The translations under genes and the position numbers were made by a program. A stretch of DNA of 64,000 nucleotides, taken from Dysidea avara. Lineage: Eukaryota; Porifera; Demospongiae; Dictyoceratida; Dysideidae. Below the pieces are notes generated by a model, which saw only the letters and a list, made by a program, of their open reading frames with translations, was not told where the DNA came from and did not search any database. The DNA is taken from assembly GCF_963678975.1 (NCBI RefSeq), contig NC_089275.1, positions 37,300,819 to 37,364,818 of the forward strand, read 5' to 3'. This document shows positions 49,558 to 59,939 of this stretch, in pieces; positions within the stretch are counted from its first letter, which is position 1, and each line of letters begins with the position of its first letter.

Positions 49558-50870
49558 CTGTCACTGAAGGTTGTGGAGAGCCCACTACAAAAAGTAAGAA
49601 GTTTTCTACTCCTAAGTCTGATTTAGCCACTTTTCATAACAAAATGTCTCAAGGGCTGGGAAAAGCAGTTGTGCTGTGATTGATGGCAGAGTATAATGAC
49701 TTGTATGTCCCACAAACAGAATCTGGGGTTTATCTAAACCTTTAACAGGCCTGTATGAGCCAAGAGCAATGGTTCTGGAATATAATGACCTTTTGGTAAA
49801 ATATGAGCATATTTATGGGTCTGTATCTTTTACATTAACCAAGCAGTCATGGGTGGAGGAGCATACAAGAGATCAGAGTAAATGTCATGCTTGGTTTGAC
49901 CAACGTGCGGGCAGGATAAGTTGCATGAAGCCTTGCACACTAGCAACCATCTGTTCCTCTGATCAAAGTTATTTGCTATCCTGAGTTTACATCCTCTGCA
50001 TGCCAGGGTAGCATACACAGAAAAAATGCAAGCTTTTGATGAAAAATTTATGGTGATAAAATGTGGCCTTATTTTAGATCCAGAATTTCCATTCATGTGC
50101 CTCACCAGATGGTCTAGTCTATTGTGTCATGTTTTAGAAACCAAGTGTCCTTTCTCTTGCAAAAATAAAGCATTTTCTGAGGTCATTCTTGATAATCCTT
50201 CTTTTCCTTAGCATTTTGAGAAGATTACATGCATGTACTATTATCAAGTTCAACTGCAAATGAAACTATGCCACGTACAATACTGTGATTGTGTAGCTTG
50301 GAAAGAAGATGAAATAATTTTACCAGAAGGTAGAGCTGGATTCTGATTTTATTGACTCTGCTATATGTGATGTCGAGCCATTTATTAAACTAGCCTATTG
50401 CCTGAATTAGTGGGAAATTTAGAAGGAACCAATAATTCCACTACATTTGTCAGGAATTACAGCTATTAGTGATGCTGATGGTACAAGTTCATTATTGTTG
50501 ATGTAAGCGAAGTAGATTCTCAGGTTGGTGAGGGGAATGCCACTGCTAGCTTTAGGAACAGTGATGTCCATGCTTCTTCAAGTTATTCTAATGACCAGCA
50601 AGGGTACTGCTATTGCAGTAAAGGGGAAGATTATGACATGATTTGCTGTGATAGCAGGGACTGTGTGATAAAATGGTTTCATTTTCGTGCTTACAAACAA
50701 CTGGAAAAGATGGCCAAAAGGAAAATATTATTGTCCAGACTGCCACAAGCTAAGGAGCTCAAGGAAATCATACAAGACAAAAAATCACTAATTATTTTAC
50801 ATGTACATTTCAATAACATAAATATCAACAATACGCATTATTTCACATACTAAACATAAATATTAACAGT
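49558..50870 (+). pseudogene. YqaJ nuclease-PHD finger relic
   Basis: Pieces in order, in shifting frames: QGLGKAVVL-type start, YNDLYVPQTESGVYLNL, LEYNDLLVKYEHIYGS, TRDQSKCHAWFDQRAGRIS, CGLILDPEFPF, LETKCPFSCKNKAF (E-x-K motif), and YYYQVQLQMKLCHVQYCD (the conserved Gln motif). A C-terminal PHD zinc finger follows (YCYCSKG..MICCDSRDC..KWFHF, then YYCPDC after a frameshift near 50,710). It is the nuclease gene of a transposon like the one at 29.6 kb but with PHD instead of OTU. Stops and frameshifts make it dead. The N-terminal part is missing at the LINE junction. Confidence 0.75.
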
Positions 50871-50939
50871 GTACATTATATAGAAAGATAGGTGTACTAC
50901 CAGTCACAACAATTACATAGTGCACCTATTTATCAAGAG

Positions 50940-52600
50940 GAGATATGCTCTCCTTCATCACCTTTAAACACATTAACAAAAAGAGTTAATTGCAATATCG
51001 AAAACTTTTGCCTTTTGCAATAATTCTTTCAACATATATCCTAACTTGAGACAGCTTGCAATCAGTGTCAATTTCTAACTTTACTTAACTGTTTTTTCCC
51101 CTAGTAAAAGGATGTACTTGATATCTGCACAGTGCAGCCTGATCAATTGTGAAGCCACAATCTACTGAGATGACATCTCCAGGCAGGGCTGCCCATGGGG
51201 GGGGGGGGGGGGGGGGGGGCATTTTGCCCCGGGCTCCAGCCTGAAGGGGCCCCCTGAATACCTGTTTAAAGATCGATATACTCTAATAGAGCAGTCACAG
51301 TATTCTTCAGAGGAGCAGTGTAGCAAGCTCATAGATAAGGAGATATGGTTGGTGAGGGGTAACTATTGTCATTGTCAGCAGGTCATGACTAGCAAAATCG
51401 GCGCATCCCTAGTCATGACCTTTTTTTTTTTCTTTTTTTTTTGGTCTTCAACTTACAGCTTGGGTGAAATTGTGATTCAGAATGGAAACCTCCTTGCCTC
51501 TGGGGCCCCACTTTCACTCTTTGCCCTGGGCCCCTTAATTTCTCTGGGTGGCCCTGTCTCCAGGCAACAGTGTTGAAAGCAGAGCATAATTTTCAGTCAA
51601 ATGTACATTGGATACCCTTCCACCCCAGCCTTTTGAGTGATGCCTATTAAAAGTTTGTACAGTATGTGTTATGCTTCTTATAGTTCAACCAAGTTTGAGC
51701 CCTTGTCATGCCAAATCTTGATGAGAAATACTTAAGCATAATTTCATCAAAGTAATTAAGAGCTGATTGAACATGGCACAGCCAGAAAAATGGCATTCAG
51801 GTATATAGCTAGCAAAACTGCAAAAGATGGCAGCCCAGTATAAAACTTCACCTGCTTATTGTTGTCTTCTAAACTCTGTCTGTCAGCCGATTGTAACCAA
51901 TTGACTTTCATGTTCAGTTTGGTTCTCAGGAGTTCAAGATCTTCCATAGCCTTATACTTCTGGAGTAGTTCATCAATAATCTAATTTAAATATTTCTTCA
52001 GCTCGTTGTAATCTGTTGAGTTCATCCAACCTCAACATTTTTCTTACTAGCTCGTTCACCTTCTCTTGTTTTTTCTTCTCTTAACAATCTCTCCCTCTCA
52101 TCTTCACGTCTCTTGCTCTCCTCCTCTAATCTTTGCCGGCTGTTCTTCTTTCTTCTTCCAGTTTTCTTGCTCCTTCTGCTAGACTCTGTACTCCTTTGCC
52201 TTTTCCTTTTGCTATTCAGTTATCAGCCAGATTCTCGGTCTGTTCCAGTATCCTTCATTTTCTGGAGGCTGTTCTTTGAAAATCTGCGACTAGCTGAGCT
52301 TTCATTTTTGTCTCATTGGACTGTCAACAAGTTTGAAGATAGAAGGGACGTAGTTTGATGCAAACTGGTTGTTAGCTACTCTTTTCCTCCATTAATGACT
52401 GCATGTTTACCGGCTACATACGACCATATGCTTCACTGCATGGGTAGCTAGCTACCAATCCTTTCTGTTGACATGCAGCACTGCAATCCATTTATTTCTT
52501 CGATCCAGATCTTTTGGAAAGTATAAAAACTCAATCCACTTCCTTTCACACATAGATAAGAACAATTCACAGCACAAAATTCCCGTCCGGCCTAGTTTGG
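50940..52600 (-). pseudogene. THAP/DDE transposase relic
   Basis: Minus-strand pieces in order. THAP-like CAVNCSYLC, GLSFYTF and, one frame over, FPKDLDRRNKWIAVL lie at 52,590-52,450. A charged coiled-coil region (EEERR, RKMLRLDELNRLQRAEE) lies at 52,200-51,980. NNKQVKFYTGLPSFAVLLAIY is near 51,830, GDVISVDCGFTIDQ (second catalytic D) near 51,150, and LSQVRIYVERIIAKGK (catalytic E) near 51,040. These match blocks of the intact transposase. Many frameshifts and a MITE at 51,184-51,556 break it. Confidence 0.75.
51184..51556. mobile_element. hAT-like MITE with 8-bp target duplication and a poly-G tract
   Basis: The ends CAGGGCTGCCCA and TGGGTGGCCCTG are inverted. TCTCCAGG flanks it at 51,176-51,183 and 51,557-51,564. 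A run of about 23 G begins at 51,197, and a T-rich run is near 51,420. A copy of the dispersed motif lies at 51,271. It interrupts the transposase relic. Confidence 0.8.
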
Positions 52601-52814
52601 GCTCTTTCATCCCCTACGGCAAATGGCAGAGCAGCCCTAACGCGTGTCAGCTTAAATTTGTGTGAGCTAGGCACTTAGAAATAATTACCACGTCCTCTGA
52701 TAAGCTCTATAGCGATACTAACAACAACCTGCTTATGATAACGATACCTAGCACAAATTACTTACCAATGCAAAATATATAATTCGCAAAGGTATAGTCC
52801 ACAAAATAAAACAC

Positions 52815-53055
52815 TAAAATCATTGAATATACCAAATGATCCATTGAACATATCAAATAATTCATTGAACATATCAAATAATTCATTGAAAATACCAAAT
52901 AATTCATTGCACATACCAAATAATTCATTGCACATACCAAATAATTCATTGCACATACCAAATAATTCATTGCACATACCAAATAATTCATTGCACATAC
53001 CAAATAATTCATTGCACATACCAAATAATTCATTGCACATATCAAATAATAATTT
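52815..53055 (-). repeat. 21-bp minisatellite (right TIR)
   Basis: The same unit as at 45,029, on the other strand, about 11 copies. The middle units are more uniform than in the left array. Confidence 0.85.
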
Positions 53056-53077
53056 TGAAACAAATGGCCTACCATAG

Positions 53078-53252
53078 AGAACAACTGATTGTTTTGTGAG
53101 CAACGGTATAGAGCACTATTTGCTACAGCAATAGAAGCCATTTCTTTACACCACTGGTCACTACACCTATGTACATTACACAAGCCAGCATAAATACAGA
53201 GATCTAACTCATTAGAAAACTGATGCAGAAAATCTACCTTCACTGTGACCAT
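53078..53252 (-). other. Possible host coding end interrupted by the 8-kb element
   Basis: A minus-strand frame reads ELDLCIYAGLCNVHRCSDQW and CKEMASIAVANSALYRC, then enters the TIR. If the element and one AGAA are removed, it would continue SQNNQLFSTNYFGT and stop at about 44,970. The composition is protein-like but the family is unknown. Confidence 0.3.
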
Positions 53253-53534
53253 TTAGGATACCACACTAAAACCATATTTATTACCTTTGCTGTCATAATT
53301 TCTATAGCACGTGAATCCCCTTAAACTAAGTTCCTATACTGCTCTACTTACTTTGTGAATGTATTCTATTATTACTCACTAAACAATAATGGATTTCGTC
53401 TTATAACAAAGTTAAGCGCTTTATTTAAAAATTTATAGCTTCTCATGTTAGGTCACCTTTTTATGAAAGGAAACCACCATTTGAACAAAACTATTAAAGG
53501 TGCTTACACTCTACTATACCAGGGAGTAACCAGA

Positions 53535-53747
53535 TACTGTATAGCCTAAATGATTCGAGGGGCAAATATTTCAAGGTTGAGCAATGTTGCTAAAAATAAA
53601 AATTTTGCGGATTTGCAAACACTCCCAAAATGTATTAGACTATATGGAGGTCTAAATATTTCAAAGATAAAATTTTTTTGCTGATATCCCCCAAAGCCGC
53701 GAAATCATCGAAAATTTTCCTCCTCGAAATATTTAGGCTATACGGTA
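53535..53747. mobile_element. MITE with TATAGCCTAAAT ends
   Basis: The left end TACTGTATAGCCTAAAT and the right end ATTTAGGCTATACGGTA are inverted, with GAGGGGCAAATATTT against the mirror of GAGGAGGAAAATTTT. 213 bp, non-coding. Confidence 0.65.
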
Positions 53748-54257
53748 CTTGCTTTAATCTATTGTGTAGCTCACTTGAGAAACGGTGAGATCGAGATGCT
53801 TTATCCATCCCTATAAAAATAGAAACAGTTCTTTGGCTATCACATAATTATCTTTGCACTCTTGTCTGAACTGTTTACATTCTTTAGCACCACAAATGTT
53901 AGTGATAAAAATCCACTACACAACACAAACACATGTACACCAGTAATAATATACATATTCAAAACTTTCTTAGAAAATGGGTGTATCCATTCACCGGATT
54001 GAACTACTACACTGGACTACTCAACTCATTTTTTTTTTGTTTTCTTGCCTTTTATGGTCAGACTTAACGTCATTCATCACGATACATAACCTTCTTCACT
54101 AAAACCTTAGTGTAGTTCATTGTTGAAAATAATTTACTACTAGTGGTGTAACAAGCATGGTGTACCGTTTAACACGTTAATGCAACTGTCTGTCTTCTCT
54201 GCACATCTTTTGTAAAATAGCACACATTGACAAAGGCTTTACATCATGTATAGTTAA
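53748..54257. other. Nothing recognised
   Basis: AT-rich DNA between a MITE and the next hairpin module, with no frames or repeats of note. Confidence 0.4.
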
Positions 54258-54585
54258 TCTATTCCAAAACAGCCAAGCTGTAAAAAAGGAGTGCGGCCCT
54301 GAGAAAGGCTATGGTGAAAAAAGATGTGAAATCCAAGGTGGCGGTCAAGAAATGGCTGTGATGGTAGGTTGATGGTAAAAATTTTAATAACGACAATTCA
54401 GGTGAATTTGGTGCCAAGACCAAGAGGCACAACATTCACCTGAATTGTCGTTATTAAAATTTTTACCATTAACCTACCATCACAGCCATTTCTTGGCCGC
54501 CACCTTGGATTTCACATCTTTTTTCACCATAGCCTTTCTCAGGGCCGCACTCTTTTTTTACAGCTTGGCTGTTTTGGATTAGATT
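54258..54585. repeat. Hairpin module, copy 2
   Basis: Arms match 8,983-9,308 with small changes (GAGTGCGGCCCTGAGAAAGG in place of the A copy's block). The arms agree with each other better than with the other copies. Confidence 0.8.
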
Positions 54586-54707
54586 TCACTTCTTTTTGTA
54601 TTTGTATAACCTATCTTTTTTTCTTTACCACAGGAATAAGAAAAGATGAAGCAGATGTTAAATAGTTTAAATATTTCTGATTTTATCAGTAAATGTACAA
54701 ATTATAT

Positions 54708-55045
54708 ATATCTAAACCAAACAGCCAAGCTGTAAAAAAAGAGTGCGGCCCCCAGAAAGGCCAAGATGAAAAAAGATGTGAAATCCAAGGTGGCGGCCAA
54801 GAAATGACTGTGATGGTAGGTTAATGGCAAAAATTTTAATTACGACAATTCAGGTGAATTTGCATTGCCTCCTCCACTAGGATTCGGCACCAAATTCACT
54901 GAATTGTCGTAATTAAAATTTTTGCCATTAACCTACCATCACAGTCATTTCTTGGCCGCCACCTTGGATTTCACATCTTTTTTCATCCTGGCCTTTTTGG
55001 GGGCCGCACTCTTTTTTTACAGCTTGGCTGTTTTGGTTTAGATAT
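54708..55045. repeat. Hairpin module, copy 3
   Basis: Follows copy 2 after 120 bp of linker, so the linker-hairpin junction is itself duplicated. Its loop (CCTCCTCCACTAGGATTC) differs from copies 1 and 2. Confidence 0.8.
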
Positions 55046-55229
55046 CACTTCTTTTTGTATTGCAAGCCATAAAGCCGGCCATAAACTGGCTTTGGTGCTT
55101 ACTTTTTTTCTTTTCTGCAGGAATTGTGGAACAAAGGAAGAGATTTTGTGTACAGTTTTTTATCTGATTAAAAATTTAACAATAAATGATAATTGCATAC
55201 TGTAGGTCATAAGGTGATGTCTTATACAT

Positions 55230-57520
55230 AACTGAGCTGTAGCTGAAACCCTCATTGTTTGTAGCTGAACTCTTTTCAGAGTGATTTGTTTCTAGCTGAA
55301 CTCTCTACATGGTGATTTATTTCCAACACATATTTCTACAGGGTGATTTATTTGTAGTTGATCTCTATAGGGTAACTTGTATCTAGCTGATATATCTACA
55401 GAGTGACTTGTTTGTAGCTGATCTCTTTACAGGGTGATTTGTTTGTAGCTGAATTCTCTACAGGATGATTTGTTTGCAGCTGAACTCTGTACATGGTGGT
55501 TTCTTTGTAGCTGAACTCTCTACAAGGTGACTTCTTCTAGTTGAACTCTCTACAGGGTGATCTTTTCGTAGCTGAACTCTCTGCAGGGTGATTTGTTTGC
55601 AGCTGAACTCTCTACATGATGGTTTCTTTGTAGCTGAACTCTCTACAAGGTAACTTATTCTAGCTGATCTTTCTACAAGGTGACTTGTTTGTAGCTGAAC
55701 TATCTGCAGGGTGGCTTTTAGTAGCTGAACTCTCTACATACAAAGTGACTTCTTCTAGCTGATCTTTCTACAGGATGACTTGTTTCTAGCTGATATCTCT
55801 GTAGGGTGACTTTTTTCTAGCTGAACTTTACATAGTGATCTGTTCGTAGCTGAAGTCTCTACAGGGTGATTTGTTTGTAGCTGAACTCTCTACATGATGG
55901 CTTCTTTGTAACTGAACTCTCTACAAGGTAACTTCTTCTAGTTGATCTCTCTACAGGGTGACTTCTTTGTAGCTGAACTATTTGCAGGGTGATTTGTTTG
56001 TAGCTGAACTCTCTACAAGGTGATCCTTCTAGCTGATCTCTCTGCAGGATGACTTCATTCTAGCTGAACTCTTTACAGCGTGATCTGTTCGTAGCCGAAC
56101 TTCCTACAGGGTGATTTTTTTCAGCTGAACTCTCTGCATGATAGTTTTTTTGTAGCTGAACTCTCTACAAGGTAATTTCTTCTAGCTGAACTCTCTATAG
56201 GGCAATTTTTTTTTAGCTGAACTCTCTACAGGATGGTTTCTTTGTAGCTGTTCTCTCTACAAGGTGACTTCTTCTAGCTAATCTCTCTACAGAGTGAATT
56301 TTTTTTGTAGCTGAACTCTCTACAGGGTGAGTTGTTTGTAGCTGAACTATCTGCAGGGTGATTTGTTTGCAGCTGAACTCTCTACAAGGTGATCCTTCTA
56401 GCTGACTTCTATACAGGGTGGTCTGTTCGTGGCTGAACTTTCCACAGGGTGATTTGTTTGCAGCTGAACTCTCTAGTAGTCTCTACATGATAGTTTCTTT
56501 GTAGCTGAACTCTCTACAAGATAGCGTCTTCTAGCTAATCTCTCTACAGGGTGAATTGTTTCTAGCTGAACTCTTCATAGGGTTACCTGTTTGTAATTGA
56601 ACTCTATACAGGATGTTTTCTTTGTAGCTGATCTCTCTACAGGGTGACTTGTTTCTATCTGATCTCTACAGGGTGACTTGTTTCTGGCCAAACTCTCTAC
56701 AGGTGATTTGTTTGCAGCTGAACTCTCTACAAGGTGACTTCTTCTAGCTGATCTCTCTACAGGGTGATTTGTTTGTAGCTGAACTATCTGCAGGGTGATT
56801 TGTTTGTACCTGAACTCTCTACAAGGTGATGTCTTCTAGCTGATCTCTCTACTGGATGACTTGATTCTAGCTGAACTCTCTATAGTGTGATCTGTTAAGT
56901 TTTTAGCTGAGCTCTCTCTTGTTTATACCTGATCTCTCTATAGAGTTATATCTTGTTTGTATAGCTGAACTCTTTACAGGGTGGTTTTTTGATTGGTTGC
57001 TGAACTCTCTACAAGGTGATTTGTTTGTACTACAGAGTGACTTGTTTGTAGCTGAACTCTCTACAGAGTGACTTACTTGTAGCTGAACATTGTATAAAGT
57101 AACTTGTTTGTAGCTGATCTCTATAGGCTAGCTAACTTGTTTATATAGATGAACTCTCTACCGGATAGTTTTTTTTTGTAGCTGAACTCTCTACACAGTG
57201 ACTTGTTTGTAGCTGAATTCTCTACAGAGTGACTTGTTGTAGCTAAACTCTCTACAGGGTGACTTGTTTGTAGCTGAATTCTCTACAGAGTGACTTGTTT
57301 TAGCTGAACTCTCTACAGGGTGACTTGTTTATAGCTGAACTCTCTTCAGTGTGACTTATAATCTCTACAGTGATATATTTGTAGCTGAACTCTCTCTACA
57401 GGGTGACTTGCTTGTAGCTAAATTGTCTATAAGATTAACTGTTTGTAGCTGAACTCCCTATAGAATAACTTGCAATGCAATATAATTCTATAATGGAGTA
57501 AGTTATAAACGTAGCTGAAT
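55230..57520 (+). repeat. Satellite array, copy B
   Basis: The same 31-33-bp family as at 9.5-13.3 kb, in the same orientation. GATGGTTTCTTTGTAGCTG units alternate with GGTGACTTCTTCTAGCTG units. Confidence 0.9.
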
Positions 57521-58330
57521 GCTCTATTAGGGTGACTGTTCTATTAGAGTATCTCGATCTCGCATATGCTACACGTAGTTGGCTTTCGAATCATAACTCA
57601 GTGGTTTGTAATCCGATTCTTCTGCACTACTGCAAGGACTTTCTATGATAATTAATCCAGCTACACACCGATTTTCAGCTCATTGCTCTAAGCGGTTTGC
57701 CTGGTAGGAGTGAAAATTAATAGTTTTTTTTTCATAAAAATCGATCGCATAATTGTGACATAGGTTGGGTTTTGTGTCATATCTCGATGGCCTTTATCTC
57801 GATTCTTTTAAAACCACAAAAAGGCACTCCTACGATGGTTACTCCATCTACATAGCAATTTTCAGCTCATTCCTTCAAGGGGTATACGCTGTGGGCGTGA
57901 CAGACCTTCGACCTTTTTTACGCGAATGATCGGTCATAACTCCGCGAATGTTCATCGGATTCCTACCAAAGTTGGTACTGAGATCCGCCTTAATGAGCCC
58001 TTTAAGTGTGCCAAATTTCAGCCCCACTGGAGCACGAATTCGTGTTTTATGGCGGATTTTGCAAAGTGTGCGAAAAGTAGAATTAGAAAAAAACGAAGAA
58101 AAAAGCCCAAACTTTGGCCGCTCGTATCTCGGAAATGGCTTGAGCGATTTTCTTAAAATGTGGCATGTAGACTCCCCTACCTGGCCGGCACTTCTGTAGC
58201 AAATTTGGTTCCAATCGGATAAGGGATCACAGAGCTACATAGGTGTGAAAATTGTGTTTTCTTTCTTCCTGTTAATATACTCACGGTGTGGCGCGCCGGC
58301 TTCTTGGGCCGCACGACACACTACCTTGTG
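57521..58330 (+). repeat. Composite-repeat tail, copy B
   Basis: Matches 13,311-14,118 along its length, from the dispersed motif to the GGCGCGCC stem-loop and CACACTACC. The satellite of copy C resumes 25-40 bp after it, with no hairpin between. Confidence 0.8.
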
Positions 58331-58354
58331 TCTTGATAATACATGTATTTATTA

Positions 58355-59890
58355 CAGAACTCTCTACATGGTAGTTTCTTTGTAACTGAACACTCTACAA
58401 GGTGACTTCTTCTAGCTGATCCCTCTACAGGGTGATTTGTTTGTAGCTGAACTCTCTACAAGTGATTTATTTGTAGCTGAACTCTTTATGTGGTGGTTTC
58501 TTTGTAGCTGAACTCTCTATAAGGTGACCTCTTCTAGCTGATCTCTCTACAGGGTGATTTGTTTCTAGCTGAACTCTCTACAGGGTGATTTCTTTGTAGC
58601 TGAACTCTCTACATGATGGTTTCTTTGTAGCTGAACTCTCTACAAGGTGACTTCTTCTAGCTGATCCCTCTACAGGGTGATTTGTTTGTAGCTGCACTCT
58701 CTACAAGGTGACTTCTTCTAGTTGAACTCTCTACAGGGTGATTTCTTTGTAGCTGAACTCTCTACATGATGGTTTCTTTGTAGCTGAACTCTCTACAAGG
58801 TGACTTCTTCTAGCTGATCCTTCTACAGGGTGATTTATTTGCAGCTGAACTCTTTATTATGTGGTGGTTTCTTTGTAGCTGAACTCTCTACAAGGTGACT
58901 TCTTCTAGCTGATCTCTCTACAGGGTGATTTGTTTCTAGCTGAACTCTCTACAGGTGATTTGTTTGCAGCAAAACTCTCTACATGGTGGTTTCTTTGTAG
59001 CTGAACTCTCTACATGATGGTTTCTTTGTAGCTGAACTCTCTACAAGGTGACTTCTAGCTGAACTCTCTACAGGGTGATCTTTTTGTAGCTGAACTCTCT
59101 ACAGGGTGATTTGTTTGCAGCTGAACTCTCTACATGATGGTTTCTTTGTAGCTGAACTCTCTACAAGGTGACCTCTTCTAGCTGATCCTTTTACAGGGTG
59201 ATTTATTTGCAGCTGAACTCTTTATGTGGTGGTTTCTTTGTAGCTGAACTCTCTACAAGGTGACTTCTTCTAGCTGATCTCTCTACAGGGTGATTTGTTT
59301 CTAGCTGAACTCTCTACAGGTGATTTGTTTGCAGCAAAACTCTCTACATGGTGGTTTCTTTGTAGCTGAACTCTCTACAAGGTGACCTCTTCTAGCTGAT
59401 CTCTCTACAGGGTGATTTGTTTCTAGCTGCATGAACTCTCTATACAGGTGATTTGTTCGCAGCTGAACTCTCTACATGGTGGTTTCTTTGTAGCTGAACT
59501 CTCTACATGATGGTTTCTTCGTACCTGAACTCTCTACAAGGTAGCTGATCCCTCTACAGGGCGATCTGTTTGTAGCTGAATTCTCTACAGGGTGATTTGT
59601 TTGCAGCTGAACTCTCTACATGGTGGTTTCTTTGTAGCTGAACTCTCTACAAGGTGACTTCATCTAGCTGAACTCTCTACAGGATGCATGATCTTTTCGT
59701 AGCTGAACTCTCTACAGGGCGATATGGTTGCAGCTGAACTCTCTACATGATGGTTTCTTTGTAGCCGAACTCTCTGCAGGGTGATTTGTTTGTAGCTGAA
59801 CTCTCTACAGGGTGATTTGTTTGTAGCCGAACTCTCTGCGCTTGTAGCTGAACTGTCTACAATATTAACTGGTTGCTGCTGAACTCTCTA
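58355..59890 (+). repeat. Satellite array, copy C, with recent multi-unit duplications
   Basis: Blocks of several hundred bases recur (for example 58,860-59,000 against 59,225-59,360, with the AGGTGATTTGTTTGCAGCAAA variant shared). This shows higher-order amplification. Confidence 0.85.
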
Positions 59891-59939
59891 GAACATAACT
59901 TGCAATGTAATAGAAATCTATAATGGTCTATAATGGAGT

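Larger units (their letters stand above)
45002..53077. mobile_element. Decayed second YqaJ/THAP transposon with about 470-bp minisatellite TIRs
   Basis: 45,002-45,480 and 52,610-53,077 are inverted copies. Both start CTATGGTAGGCCATTTGTTT, run through a 21-bp minisatellite, then share TTTTAGTGTTTTATTTTGTG, GTTAGTATCGCTATAGAGCT and GCCATTTG..GTAGGGG. AGAA flanks both sides. Between them lie a plus-strand YqaJ-PHD relic and a minus-strand THAP/DDE relic, the same convergent order as the intact element at 29.6 kb. The inner left part is filled by later insertions. Treating it as one element is inference; two solo repeats in opposite orientation is the alternative. Confidence 0.6.
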
